64,000 nt of DNA from Tessaracoccus lacteus (GCF_029917005.1 NZ_CP123967.1:248001-312000); one strand, 5' to 3'. Shown: positions 1 to 14,017, counted from the stretch's first letter. Made by a program: numbers and translations. The notes: generated by a model not told the origin, from the letters alone.

Positions 1-106
1 CTGGCTGCAGGTGATCAGCGGAGGCCGAATCTACTGGGTCACGAGGCGGAACACGACAGAGGCCGCCGGCTGGGGGAGTTGCCCCGGGATGAGTCTCGGT
101 GGGGTG

Positions 107-544
107 TCATTTCCCGGCGGGACGCGTGCGGCCCTCCACCCGTGCGGTACTCGCCGTCGACGGCTCGGCGCCCGGCAGCTTCGCCCAGGTGACCCTCTGG
201 GTGCGACGACGGGCAGTGCCATGCGCCTTCTCGCTGGCGCGGACGGAGTCCGGCAGCGTCGGCCCGGGGTCGGCGGCGAACCGTGGCCTCCCGTCGGGCG
301 TCTTCACCGTCGATCCGGGTCGGCGAGCGTGCCCCCGGGCCAGGGCCCGCTGCGTGCGCTGGGGGATAGTGCCGGAGCCGTCGGCCTCCGGAGGTTCCGC
401 TTCGCTCCAGGCGCAGGCCGCCAGCCGCGTCGTCGTGAACTTCTCGGCGCTGAGATGCCGCTCCGGGCAGGGCCTGCTGCGGGCGAGCCGGCCGAACTCG
501 TCCTGGTGCGTCGCCCTCTCGAACAGGATGACCAGGGAGGCCAT
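107..544 (-). CDS. Hypothetical protein, doubtful
   Basis: A 145-residue open frame with no family I recognise. In favour of it, nearly every codon ends in G or C in this frame, as in the real genes nearby. Against it, I see no ribosome binding site before the ATG, no fold-like pattern of hydrophobic segments, and a basic, Pro/Arg/Thr-rich C-terminal half that could be an artefact of high GC. An in-frame GTG lies a little further upstream, also without a clear binding site. It would be divergent from the DUF2207-type gene at 605. Treat it as a possible gene or a decayed remnant. Confidence 0.28.
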   Translation of the reverse strand: MASLVILFERATHQDEFGRLARSRPCPERHLSAEKFTTTRLAACAWSEAEPPEADGSGTIPQRTQRALARGHARRPGSTVKTPDGRPRFAADPGPTLPDSVRASEKAHGTARRRTQRVTWAKLPGAEPSTASTARVEGRTRPAGK

Positions 545-604
545 CGAGCACGGCGCGAACCTGTTGGGGGTGCGGGCGTGAGCCGCTGAGGCCACAATGG
601 GCGG

Positions 605-1771
605 ATGAACTCCATGGATCTCGGATTCATCGTCATCGCGGTCCTCGTCAGTGCACTGCTCTTGATGCTCGGCGCTTTCAGCCGGAGGTTCTTCCACGAC
701 CGCATCTACGTCGGTGTCACGCCGGGGCTCACCCCGGTGGGCGGCCAGGCCGTGCGAGAGGAGCGGGTCCAGCCGGGGCCGGAGTACGCCGGAACGGTCG
801 CAGTCGCGTTCAGCCCTCCCCGCGGCCTGACCCCCGGGTTGGTTGGCACGATCGTCGACGGGGTGGCGGAGATGCGCGACATCACGGCCACGATCGTCGA
901 CCTGGCCCGCCGCGGACATGTGGTGATCCGCGCCGTCGACGCGGACTCCCGCCGCGTCGACGATCCGCGGAAGAAGGCCCGCGACTGGGAGGTCAGCTAC
1001 GCCGACAGCCCTCCCCCCGGCGACCCGTTGGAGCCGTTCGAGAAGCAACTGCTGCGTTCGCTGTTGGGCAAGGGTCGCACGGCCACCCGGGGGCCGGCCA
1101 GTGTGTCGTCGTGGGCGAAGCACCATCGCGAGGAGGTCCGACAGCTTCGCGACCACCTCTACGCCCAGACGGTGCGGCGGGGCTGGTACGTGAAGGACCC
1201 ACGGCCGCGTCGCGGTGGTTGCCTGCCGATCCTCGGCATCGTGCTGGTGGTGCTGTGGTGCATCGCCATGCTGCTGACCGGGTTCAGCTGGTTCAAGCTC
1301 GCTGCGGCGGTGCTCCTGATCGGATCTGCGATCTTCGCGAGGGTGAAGTTCCGGCGCCGCGAGCCCCGCACGGCGCTCGGCACCGCAGTGCGGATCCAGG
1401 CGCTCGGCTTCAAGCAGTACCTCGCAACCGCGGAGGCGAAGCAATTCAGCTTCGAGGAGGCCGCCGGCATCTTCAGTCGCTATCTCCCCTACGCGATCGT
1501 GTTCGGCGTCTCCGCGCACTGGGCGAAGGTCTTCGGCGAGGTGCTGGAGGCCCACGGAAACGAGATCGGTGCGGGCGACGCCGCGCTGATGGCTCTCGAC
1601 GCGATGAGCCAGCTGTCCTGGTTCGACGCGGCAGGTGCCGGTCTCGACCTGCTGGACATCGGCGATGCGTTCGACGGTTTCGACATCGGTGACGCCATCG
1701 ATGGGATCGGGGACCTCGCCGACGGCGTCGGCGATTTCATCTCGGGCCTGGACTTCCTCGACTTCGGCTAG
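605..1771 (+). CDS. DUF2207-like membrane protein lacking the usual N-terminal ectodomain
   Basis: A 388-residue membrane protein. Residues 7-26 form one hydrophobic helix. The segment near residues 75-105, with 'LVGTIVDG' and 'ATIVDLARRGHVVI', matches the region that follows the DUF2207 ectodomain. Two more helices lie at about 200-245, followed by 'SRYLPYAIVFGVSAHWAK', also typical of the family. Family members are usually near 600 residues with a large extracellular beta domain first; that domain is absent, so this is a short version. The C-terminus is an Asp/Gly-rich repeat of 'FD(I/G)GDAIDG' type. Its function is unknown. It stands alone, convergent with the monooxygenase gene, and a repeat cluster separates the two. 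Confidence 0.72.
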   Translation: MNSMDLGFIVIAVLVSALLLMLGAFSRRFFHDRIYVGVTPGLTPVGGQAVREERVQPGPEYAGTVAVAFSPPRGLTPGLVGTIVDGVAEMRDITATIVDLARRGHVVIRAVDADSRRVDDPRKKARDWEVSYADSPPPGDPLEPFEKQLLRSLLGKGRTATRGPASVSSWAKHHREEVRQLRDHLYAQTVRRGWYVKDPRPRRGGCLPILGIVLVVLWCIAMLLTGFSWFKLAAAVLLIGSAIFARVKFRRREPRTALGTAVRIQALGFKQYLATAEAKQFSFEEAAGIFSRYLPYAIVFGVSAHWAKVFGEVLEAHGNEIGAGDAALMALDAMSQLSWFDAAGAGLDLLDIGDAFDGFDIGDAIDGIGDLADGVGDFISGLDFLDFG

Positions 1772-1805
1772 TCGCGGGTCGACTCGTCGCATTGCCTCCC
1801 CGTCG

Positions 1806-1922
1806 GTCGCCCGCTTCCTGCAGACGCCAACGATATTCCCGCGACGCCAACGATCTACACGGACGCCAACGATATTGGCGTGTTTCTCGTTGGCGTCTGT
1901 GCATTTCGTTGGCGTCTGCGGT
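1806..1922. repeat. Repeat family D, cluster 1 (GACGCCAACGAT units)
   Basis: Three direct copies of GACGCCAACGAT spaced 19-20 bp apart are followed by two copies in inverted orientation (TCGTTGGCGTC), again about 20 bp apart. The spacers are AT-rich by local standards. The cluster fills the gap between two convergent genes, and a related cluster lies at 19288-19404. The helical-turn spacing and mirrored arrangement would allow a hairpin or multimeric protein binding; neither is shown. Confidence 0.8.
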
Positions 1923-1928
1923 TGGGGG

Positions 1929-3128
1929 TCAGGGGCGTGGGGTGGCAGCGAGCTGGTCGCGGACGGCGAGGGCAGCGACGCGGCCGGCCCGCGTAGCACC
2001 GATCGTCGAGGCGGAGGGACCGTAGCCGACGAAGTGGACCCGCCCGTCGCGTGCCGCCGTGGTGAACGTGTGAGGGTCGCGAGGCGCGATCAGCTGGATG
2101 CCGCCCTCGGGTCCCCGCAGCCGCAGCGGTGCCAGGTGGTTGATGCTGGGCCTGAATCCCGTGGCCCAGATGATGTCGTCGACCTTCTCGAAAGAGCCGC
2201 CGGCCCAGCGGACCCCGCCGGGCTCGACCTGCCGGAACATGCCCCGTCGCCGCGCGTAGTAGCCGAGCTCGTCCGCCCGTCGCTCCTGCGGCCTCAGCAC
2301 GAGGCCGGTCACGCTGACCACCGACCGCGGTGCCAGCCCGCGCGCCACCCGGTCCTCGACGAGCGCGACGGCCTCCCGCCCCGCGTCGGGGTTGAAGTCG
2401 TCGGTGCGCCACGCCGGCCCCCGGCGGGTGGTCCAGACGATGTCGGTGGCGACGTCGGCCAGTTCGCCGATGAACTGGACCGCCGAGGCGCCGCCGCCGA
2501 CGACCAGGACCCGCCTGCCCGCGAACCGCGCCGGGCCCGGGTAGCTCGCGGTGTGGAACTGGCCGCCGCGGAAGCTGTGGACCCCGGGGTAGTACGGCAG
2601 GAAGGGCGTGTCCCACGTGCCGGTGGCGTTGATGATCGACCGGGTCAGCCAGTCACCGTGGTCGGTGATCACGCGAAGTCGCGACGTCGGGGCGGTAGTG
2701 GCGGTTGGGGAGGACCCCTCGCTGCGCTCGGGGCGCTTCGACAAGCTCAGCGAACCGGGTTGGCTCAGCGAACCGGGTTGGCTCAGCGAACCGGGTTGGC
2801 TCAGCGAACCGGGTTCCGAGACCACATCGCGGACGGCCACCGGGCGTTCCAGCGGCAGGTCGAAGCGTCGTTCGTAGTCGGCGAAGTAGCTCGGTAGCGT
2901 CTCGTTCGCCCGCGCGGACGGGTCGAAGTCGGGCACCGGCATGCCGGGCAGATCCGCGACTCCGTGCACATCGTGCATCGTCAGCGAGTCCCAGCGGTGC
3001 TGCCACGCGCCGCCCGGGTGCGCGTTGGCGTCGAGGACGACGAAGTCGATGGCGAGCCGCCGCAGGTGCCAGGCAGCCGACAGGCCGGCCTGACCGGCGC
3101 CGATGACCATCGCATCCACTTCGCGCAT
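1929..3128 (-). CDS. Flavin-containing monooxygenase / NAD(P)-FAD oxidoreductase with in-frame repeat insertion
   Basis: A 399-residue flavoprotein of the CzcO/FMO group. An FAD-binding motif 'VIGAGQAGLSAAW' lies at residues 8-20. The monooxygenase signature FxGxxxHxxxY is present as 'FRGGQFHTASY' (F186, G188, H192, Y196). The NADPH-binding 'VLVVGGGASAVQF' follows at about 207. These predict NADPH-dependent oxygenation of a small substrate, which cannot be named. Residues 104-140 read 'SEPGSLSQPGSLSQ...' and 'SKRPERSEG'; they are encoded by a family A repeat sitting between two predicted beta strands. The reading frame survives, so the enzyme may tolerate a 37-residue surface loop. The ATG at 3128 has an AAGGAG site. 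The gene is divergent from the glucan synthase operon. Confidence 0.85.
   Translation of the reverse strand: MREVDAMVIGAGQAGLSAAWHLRRLAIDFVVLDANAHPGGAWQHRWDSLTMHDVHGVADLPGMPVPDFDPSARANETLPSYFADYERRFDLPLERPVAVRDVVSEPGSLSQPGSLSQPGSLSQPGSLSLSKRPERSEGSSPTATTAPTSRLRVITDHGDWLTRSIINATGTWDTPFLPYYPGVHSFRGGQFHTASYPGPARFAGRRVLVVGGGASAVQFIGELADVATDIVWTTRRGPAWRTDDFNPDAGREAVALVEDRVARGLAPRSVVSVTGLVLRPQERRADELGYYARRRGMFRQVEPGGVRWAGGSFEKVDDIIWATGFRPSINHLAPLRLRGPEGGIQLIAPRDPHTFTTAARDGRVHFVGYGPSASTIGATRAGRVAALAVRDQLAATPRP
2710..2819. repeat. Repeat family A copy inside a coding sequence
   Basis: It begins with the conserved block encoding 'SKRPERSEG' on the minus strand and continues as four near-identical 18-bp units (GGTTGGCTCAGCGAACCG). 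The same blocks build the arrays at 23.2 and 44.3 kb, where the unit is 21, 30 or 19 bp. Here the unit is divisible by three and the host frame stays open. Confidence 0.9.
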
Positions 3129-3180
3129 GGGGCTCCTTGTTTCGACGTCGTGGTGGATCCGAGGCGCGGCGAGCCGTCAC

Positions 3181-3238
3181 CCGGAGGTGGATCGTGGCTC
3201 TCGTCGGCCGGCCGACGGAAACCACGATGCACCTCCGG
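3181..3238. repeat. 58-bp near-perfect palindrome in a divergent promoter region
   Basis: The outer arms are CCGGAGGTG and CACCTCCGG, then ATCGTGG pairs with CCACGAT, then CGTCGGCC meets GGCCGACG at the centre. Only CTCT/GAAA and one G fail to pair. It lies 53 bp upstream of the monooxygenase start and 195 bp upstream of the synthase start. The 304-bp gap from 3129 to 3432 holds no gene; beyond this palindrome I could not identify convincing -35/-10 boxes or a known riboswitch. Confidence 0.82.
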
Positions 3239-3432
3239 TCCGTCGACCGTACTACTCCGGGTCGGGGCAGAGTCACCCCTGAAGGAGGAGAAGTCAAGGG
3301 GGTGTCCACCGCCGTGAAACGCCCCCTCGCCATGCGCGCCCTGCGCGTGCACCATGGGGGTGTCAATCAGCGGTGCTTTGGCCCGCCGAACGACGTGGCC
3401 GAGGTCCACCGCCCGATGATCGGAGGTGGCCG

Positions 3433-5238
3433 ATGGCCTCCCTGGTACACGACTACGCGTCGGTCGACGCGTTCGACGACGCGACGAGACGGGCCGCGAC
3501 CCGCGAGACCTACTCGCCCGTCATGATCCTGCTGACGACGATCGCGACGATCGGCATCCTGTTCTACGGCTGGTTCCTCTTCAGCCCCGGACACCGCGGC
3601 GACGTGCTGCCCTGGCTGCTGGTCATCGTCTCCGAGACCATCCTGGTTATGCACGCGTTGGCGGGCATGTGGACGATTCTGGCGGGGCGGGAACGCCGCG
3701 ACTGGACCTACTACGCCACCCGCAGTGCCCTCTACGACCCCAGCGACCCGCGTGTCCTCGCCAATCCCGACGACCCCACCGCCTGGCCTCTTCGGCTGGC
3801 GGGCCGGATCATCGACGTCGACGTGCTGATCACCGTCTACGGCGAGCCGCTCGACGTGATCCGCCGCACCGCGGAGGCCGCCGTGGCCGTCCGCGGCCGA
3901 CACAAGACGTGGATCCTCGACGACGGTCGCTCCGACGAGGTGCAGGCGCTGGCGTCCGAACTCGGCTGCCGCTACGTGCGACGCATGAGCTCCAGCGGAG
4001 CGAAGGCGGGCAATGTCAACAACGCGCTCACCATCGCCAAGGGTGAGTTCTTCGTCATCCTCGACGCCGACTTCGTACCCCTGCCCGGCCTCCTGGAGGA
4101 GACTCTGCCGTTCTTCGAGGACTCGACGGTCGCGTTCGTCCAGACCCCGCAGACGTACGGCAACCTGCACAACTTCATCTCCCGCGGCGCCGGCTACATG
4201 CAGACGATGTTCTACCGCTTTGTGCAGCCCGGCCGGAACTCTTTCAACGCCGCCTTCTGCGTGGGTACCAACGTGGTGTTCCGCCGCGCGGCCGTCGACG
4301 ACATCGGCGGCATCTACACCGACTCGAAGTCCGAGGATGTGTGGACCTCCCTCACGCTGCACGGGCGCGGCTGGAGGTCGATCTTCCTGCCCGTCACGCT
4401 GGCGATCGGCGACGCCCCCGACACGATCGAGGGCTACTCGAAGCAGCAGCTCCGCTGGGCCACCGGCGGCTTCGAGATCCTGCTCACCAGCAATCCGCTG
4501 ATCACCAGGCGGCGGCTCTCGCTCGACCAGCGGCTCATGTACTTCGTCACGGCCACGCACTACCTCACCGGCATCGTCCCCGGCCTGATGTTGTTCGTGC
4601 CGGCGCTGGAGATCTTCTTCGACCTCCGGCCGGTGTCGATGGACATCGGCATCTGGCAGTGGTTCATGGCCTACGCGGGCTTCTACCTATTGCAGGTGGT
4701 CCTGGCGTTCTTCACGCTCGGCTCCTTCCGCTGGGAGGTGCTGATGCTCTCGGCCGCGTCCTTCCCGATCTACATGTTGGCGTTCTTCAACGTGGTGATC
4801 GGCCGCGACCAGGCCTGGAGCGTCACGGGCGCGAAGAAGGGCGCCGCGTCGCCGTTCAACTTCATCTTCGTGCAGGTGACCACGTTCGTGTTCCTGCTGG
4901 CGACCACCTGCGTCGGCATCTGGCGCGACCTCCTCAACTCCCAGCTCACCATCGCGACCGTGTGGTGCGGCATAAACACCGTGATCCTCGGGGCGTTCAT
5001 CCTTGTCGCGTTCGACGAGTCCCGCCGCCTCCACCGCGGTACGGCCGAGTCCGAGTCGATGGACGCCAAGTCCGTCGCCCTCAGCGAGTTCCTCGGTGCC
5101 CCCGAGCCCCGCAGCACCCCGTACACCCGGGTCCGCGCCGAGCTGGCCGCTCGCGCCGTAGAGCTCGACGAGGTGGCCCCCAGCCGCGCCCTGAACACCT
5201 ACGTCTCCGTGCCTCTCGTGAAGGAGCCCGTGAAATGA
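3433..5238 (+). CDS. Processive GT2 beta-glucan synthase (BcsA/CrdS-like)
   Basis: A 601-residue membrane glycosyltransferase. Two helices lie at about 28-80. The GT2 domain carries all processive-synthase motifs: DD at 163-164, DAD at 211-213, 'TPQTYGN' at 238-244, SED at 300-302 in the ED position, and QQLRW at 338-342. A block of four to five helices follows (about 365-530). The tail has no PilZ-type RxxxR, so direct c-di-GMP activation as in BcsA is not expected. It would polymerise UDP-glucose and export the chain. The partner is a GH81 beta-1,3-glucanase rather than a GH8 cellulase, so a beta-1,3-glucan (curdlan-like) product is the better inference; cellulose remains possible. GGAGG precedes the ATG at 3433; an in-frame start 60 bp upstream has no such site. 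Confidence 0.88.
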   Translation: MASLVHDYASVDAFDDATRRAATRETYSPVMILLTTIATIGILFYGWFLFSPGHRGDVLPWLLVIVSETILVMHALAGMWTILAGRERRDWTYYATRSALYDPSDPRVLANPDDPTAWPLRLAGRIIDVDVLITVYGEPLDVIRRTAEAAVAVRGRHKTWILDDGRSDEVQALASELGCRYVRRMSSSGAKAGNVNNALTIAKGEFFVILDADFVPLPGLLEETLPFFEDSTVAFVQTPQTYGNLHNFISRGAGYMQTMFYRFVQPGRNSFNAAFCVGTNVVFRRAAVDDIGGIYTDSKSEDVWTSLTLHGRGWRSIFLPVTLAIGDAPDTIEGYSKQQLRWATGGFEILLTSNPLITRRRLSLDQRLMYFVTATHYLTGIVPGLMLFVPALEIFFDLRPVSMDIGIWQWFMAYAGFYLLQVVLAFFTLGSFRWEVLMLSAASFPIYMLAFFNVVIGRDQAWSVTGAKKGAASPFNFIFVQVTTFVFLLATTCVGIWRDLLNSQLTIATVWCGINTVILGAFILVAFDESRRLHRGTAESESMDAKSVALSEFLGAPEPRSTPYTRVRAELAARAVELDEVAPSRALNTYVSVPLVKEPVK

Positions 5239-5969
5239 CCTGGACAAACCGACTCAGACTCGCAGCCACCCTGCTCGTGACCCTCGTGGTCATCGCGGCG
5301 CTGGTGGTCATCTTCAACCAGCGCCAGCACACCATCGCGTCGACGTCGGCGACGATCGTCGCGCCCAGCGTGACCGTCGCGTCGAACTACGACGGCACGG
5401 TCATCCGCAGCTACGTCGACGTCGGCAGCGACGTGACGAAGGGCGAGAAGCTGTTCGAGGTCAGCAGCGTCTCGCTGCAGCAGGACCTGGCAAACGACGT
5501 GAAGATCGCCGACTCCGACGCCCTTCGCGTCGACGAGGAGACCGGGACCCTGACCTACCTCGCGACCACAGACGGGACCGTCACGCAGATCGACGCGGAG
5601 CCTGGGAGCTACCTCGGCGCGACCCAGCCGCTGGCCGTCATCACGGGCGAGAGCGGCCGCGTCGTCGAGGCGCAGTACACGCTCACCCCAGGCCAGTACG
5701 GCCTGATCGATCGGGGCGCGACCGTGGAGCTGTCGCTGCCGGACGACTCCACCGTGATGGGTGAGGTCGACTCGGCGGTCGTCGAGACCGTCGAGGGCAA
5801 GGCCGTCGTCACGGTGCGCGTCACCAGCGAAGAGCTCAACGACCGCGACCTCCACCTCGTCGCGACCGATGGGGCCCCCGTCAGCGCCGTCATTCAGCTC
5901 CGCGACGAGGGGGTCTTCGCCGGCCCCACCGACGCGCTGCGCTCCTTCGTGCGGAAGGTGGGCCTGTGA
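5235..5969 (+). CDS. Membrane-anchored HlyD/MFP-like accessory protein of glucan export
   Basis: A 244-residue protein with one N-terminal membrane helix (about residues 8-27) and an extracellular domain. 'SNYDGTVIRSYVDVGSDVTKGEKLFEV' (about 55-81) and 'TTDGTVTQIDAEPGSYL' are the two halves of a biotinyl-lipoyl-like barrel-sandwich hybrid, as in membrane fusion proteins, and a beta-barrel segment follows. The ATG overlaps the synthase stop (ATGA), so translation is coupled. In a Gram-positive cell it cannot bridge two membranes. It more likely forms an extracellular collar that guides the nascent glucan, in the role BcsB or CrdA/CrdC play elsewhere; this role is inferred from context. Confidence 0.72.
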   Translation: MTWTNRLRLAATLLVTLVVIAALVVIFNQRQHTIASTSATIVAPSVTVASNYDGTVIRSYVDVGSDVTKGEKLFEVSSVSLQQDLANDVKIADSDALRVDEETGTLTYLATTDGTVTQIDAEPGSYLGATQPLAVITGESGRVVEAQYTLTPGQYGLIDRGATVELSLPDDSTVMGEVDSAVVETVEGKAVVTVRVTSEELNDRDLHLVATDGAPVSAVIQLRDEGVFAGPTDALRSFVRKVGL

Positions 5970-5970
5970 C

Positions 5971-7968
5971 ATGGGCGCATTCGACACCCCGATCGGCCGA
6001 CGCGCGGCGCTCGGCATCCTCGGCTCCGGCGCGGCGGCGGGCCTGGCCGCCTGCGGCTCCGGCCCGCCGACGCCCAAGTCCGCGTCCGTGCCCAGCAGCG
6101 TGAGCGGTGACGCCGTGACGGCCCTGCTCGCCGCGGTCCCGAAGCGCACCATCAAGGACCTGAACGCCAAGCGCCTGGCCGACGGCCTCACCCCGCCGAC
6201 CAACCGCTGGTTCTCCGGCCTGGTCTTCGGCGACGACCCGCAGGCGGTGTTCCCGATGCCCATCGGATTCGCGGTCGCCGAGACCGGTTTCGAGATCTGG
6301 CTGCCCCAGGTCAGCGCCAACGGCACGTCCATCATTGGCGCCCGCGCCGGCGGGCTGACCTGCGTGATCGACTCGGCGAGCGTCTCCGCGATGGTCATCG
6401 GCTACGACGTGGCCTCCGTCGCCGTCGAGCTTCGCGATGGCGAGGACGCGCTGGCCGAGTTGAGGCTCGTCCAGGGCTCGCCGACCGTCAGCCTGACCGC
6501 CCGCCGCGACCTCACCGTGGCCGCGCCCGTCGTCTACGAACGGGCCGGCGATGCGTGGCAGGTGACGGTCGAGGGCACGCTCTACGGGCTCGTCGGAGCC
6601 GACTCGGTGAACGGCACGTCCGCCACGATCGCCTCGGGCAGCACCGTCACCTGGTTCGCGGCACCCCCCGGCGGATCGGTCGCGGACCTCGCCGAGAAGG
6701 TGGCCCCCGTCACCGCGACCGGCGTGACGTGGGAGCTCGCCGACGACGACGTGACCACCACGCTGCGCTTCGACGGCGGCCCCACGCTGCTGACCGCCCT
6801 GCCGCACCACTCCCTGGTCGACGCCGGCGAGCAGTTCGGCGCCTACGACACCGTCCTCGGCGAGGCCGGATTGTTCTCCGTCGAGACGCTTCGATGGACG
6901 TCGAAGCGCTGGCCGATCGAGCCTTCCCTCGACCTGTCGGGGCTGGGCTCCGACGACAGGAAGGCGCTGGCCGAGCAGGTGGCGGCCGACGTCGCCGCGG
7001 CCCCGACCTATCCCACCGACACCTACTTCGGCGGCAAGGCCCTCTACCGGGAGGCGATGCTGCTGCAGATTGCCACGGCGGTCGGGGCCGACGACGCGGC
7101 CGCCACGATCACCGGCCGCCTGACCGATGCGCTCACCACCTGGACCGAGCCCGCGGGTGCGGACCGGCGCGCGACGCAGTGCTTCGTCTACGACGAGGAC
7201 AACAGGGGCATGGTCGGTCTGGAGCCGTCCTTCGGGTCCGACGAGTTCAACGACCACCACTTCCACTACGGCTACTTCCTGTACGCCGCCGGGGTGCTGT
7301 GCGCGGACAACCCGGATCTGACGGCCAAGCTCTCCCCGGTCCTGGACCTGGTGGCTGCCGACATAGCCTCCCCGACGGACACGGGCGACTTCCCCCAGTT
7401 CAGGCCCTTCGACGTCTACGCGTCGCACTCCTGGGCCTCCGGGACGGCGCCCTTCGCCGACGGGAACAACCAGGAGTCCAGCTCCGAGGGGGTCAACGCC
7501 TGGGCCGGGCTCGCGCTGTGGGCGAGGGCCCGCGGCGACGAGGGGCTCGAGCAGCAGGCGGTCTGGATGCACGCGCTCGAGTCGGCCGGTGCCCTGGCGT
7601 ACTGGCTCCAGCCCGAGACGCGCGCGGGGTTCGACCACACCGTCGTCGGGATCGGGTGGGGCGGCAAGCGCGACTACCTCACCTGGTTCTCCCCCGACCC
7701 CGCCGCCATCCTCGCGATCCAGGTGCTGCCTGCCAGTCCGAGTCACGGCTATCTCGCCGCGGCCCCGGACAAGGTGCCGGCCGCCGTCACCGAGGCGCTG
7801 CAGGGGGAGGCCTACGGTCGCCAGTACACCGACTGGGTGCTCCTGTACTCCGCGCTCGCGGGGGGCGACGGGGCCGCGTCGGCCGTCGACCAGATCGCCG
7901 CCGTGACCGACAAGCTGGACGACGGCCTGACGCTGAGTTACCTGCGCGCCTTCCTGCTGACCCGCTGA
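5971..7968 (+). CDS. GH81 endo-beta-1,3-glucanase, lipoprotein
   Basis: A 665-residue secreted glycoside hydrolase. The N-terminus has twin arginines (RR, 10-11), a hydrophobic stretch and the lipobox LAAC with Cys28, so Tat export and lipid anchoring are likely. A GH81 beta-sandwich region (about 60-310) is followed by an alpha-barrel with the family's catalytic signatures: 'FNDHHFHYGYF' at 426-436 (Asp428, candidate acid) and 'NNQESSSEG' at 499-507 (Glu502 and Glu506, candidate base pair). GH81 enzymes cleave beta-1,3-glucan internally. It starts one base after the accessory gene, so it belongs to the synthase operon, probably trimming or releasing the polymer as BcsZ does for cellulose. 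Confidence 0.88.
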   Translation: MGAFDTPIGRRAALGILGSGAAAGLAACGSGPPTPKSASVPSSVSGDAVTALLAAVPKRTIKDLNAKRLADGLTPPTNRWFSGLVFGDDPQAVFPMPIGFAVAETGFEIWLPQVSANGTSIIGARAGGLTCVIDSASVSAMVIGYDVASVAVELRDGEDALAELRLVQGSPTVSLTARRDLTVAAPVVYERAGDAWQVTVEGTLYGLVGADSVNGTSATIASGSTVTWFAAPPGGSVADLAEKVAPVTATGVTWELADDDVTTTLRFDGGPTLLTALPHHSLVDAGEQFGAYDTVLGEAGLFSVETLRWTSKRWPIEPSLDLSGLGSDDRKALAEQVAADVAAAPTYPTDTYFGGKALYREAMLLQIATAVGADDAAATITGRLTDALTTWTEPAGADRRATQCFVYDEDNRGMVGLEPSFGSDEFNDHHFHYGYFLYAAGVLCADNPDLTAKLSPVLDLVAADIASPTDTGDFPQFRPFDVYASHSWASGTAPFADGNNQESSSEGVNAWAGLALWARARGDEGLEQQAVWMHALESAGALAYWLQPETRAGFDHTVVGIGWGGKRDYLTWFSPDPAAILAIQVLPASPSHGYLAAAPDKVPAAVTEALQGEAYGRQYTDWVLLYSALAGGDGAASAVDQIAAVTDKLDDGLTLSYLRAFLLTR

Positions 7969-8066
7969 GATCCTCCGCCCGTCGTCGCGTGAGAAAGGCC
8001 CGACCCTGCGATTCCCATGCCCGGGTGGTTCAATTGGCTCCGCGAATCTGACAGCTGAAGGAGCAC

Positions 8067-8471
8067 ATGAGCGTGGCGGGACTGACCGGTGGGATCCAGG
8101 AATGGCGCAGGAACCTGAACGACGAGGACCGCGTCACCATCCAGCGGGAGCTCGTGAGGCTCCAGGTGAAGACCCTCGCCCAGCCGAACAGCGGCAGGTT
8201 CATCAACTGCAAGAACGCCGCCGGCCGCACGGTGCTCAAGATCTACCCCGACCGCATCGCCTTCGCGCCCGGCTGCGCCGAGACCGAGAAGATGGCCACC
8301 GAGGGTCTTCCCCTGTCGGCGTTCGCCGTCAAGGAGAGGGAGAAGGCCGCCAAGGTCGCCGCCAAGCCGAAGACGAAGGCCGCGCTTGAGATCCAGGTCG
8401 AGTCCCCGGGCGTGTGCCAGACGTGCTTCCTGCAGCTGCCCGTCAACGGGCGTTGCGCCTGCGACGAGTGA
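8067..8471 (+). CDS. Hypothetical small protein with C-terminal Cys cluster
   Basis: A 134-residue protein I do not recognise. A helical, charged N-terminal third is followed by 'RFINCKNAAGRTVLKIYPDRIAFAPG', which looks like a small beta domain. A Lys/Ala linker leads to a C-terminal 'VCQTCFLQLPVNGRCACDE', which has CxxC and CxC pairs that could bind zinc. A strong AAGGAG site stands eight bases before the ATG. It follows the glucan operon after 98 bp and is convergent with the carboxylase gene. Confidence 0.75.
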   Translation: MSVAGLTGGIQEWRRNLNDEDRVTIQRELVRLQVKTLAQPNSGRFINCKNAAGRTVLKIYPDRIAFAPGCAETEKMATEGLPLSAFAVKEREKAAKVAAKPKTKAALEIQVESPGVCQTCFLQLPVNGRCACDE

Positions 8472-8506
8472 CCCCGTCGGCGTCCCAGCCGATGCCCGGC
8501 CACGGA

Positions 8507-14017
<5,511 letters not shown>

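Noticed and set aside
107-1999. 630-codon minus-strand frame across the DUF2207-like gene
   Set aside because: It overlaps a recognised family member on the other strand; only its last 145 codons, which lie outside that gene, were kept as a doubtful ORF.
3239-3432. c-di-GMP riboswitch before the glucan synthase
   Set aside because: I looked for the GEMM conserved core and found none; the GC-rich leader has no recognisable aptamer.
3433-5238. Cellulose synthase bcsA
   Set aside because: No PilZ region, no bcsB/bcsZ (GH8) neighbours; the GH81 partner argues for a beta-1,3-glucan product, so no bcsA symbol was assigned.
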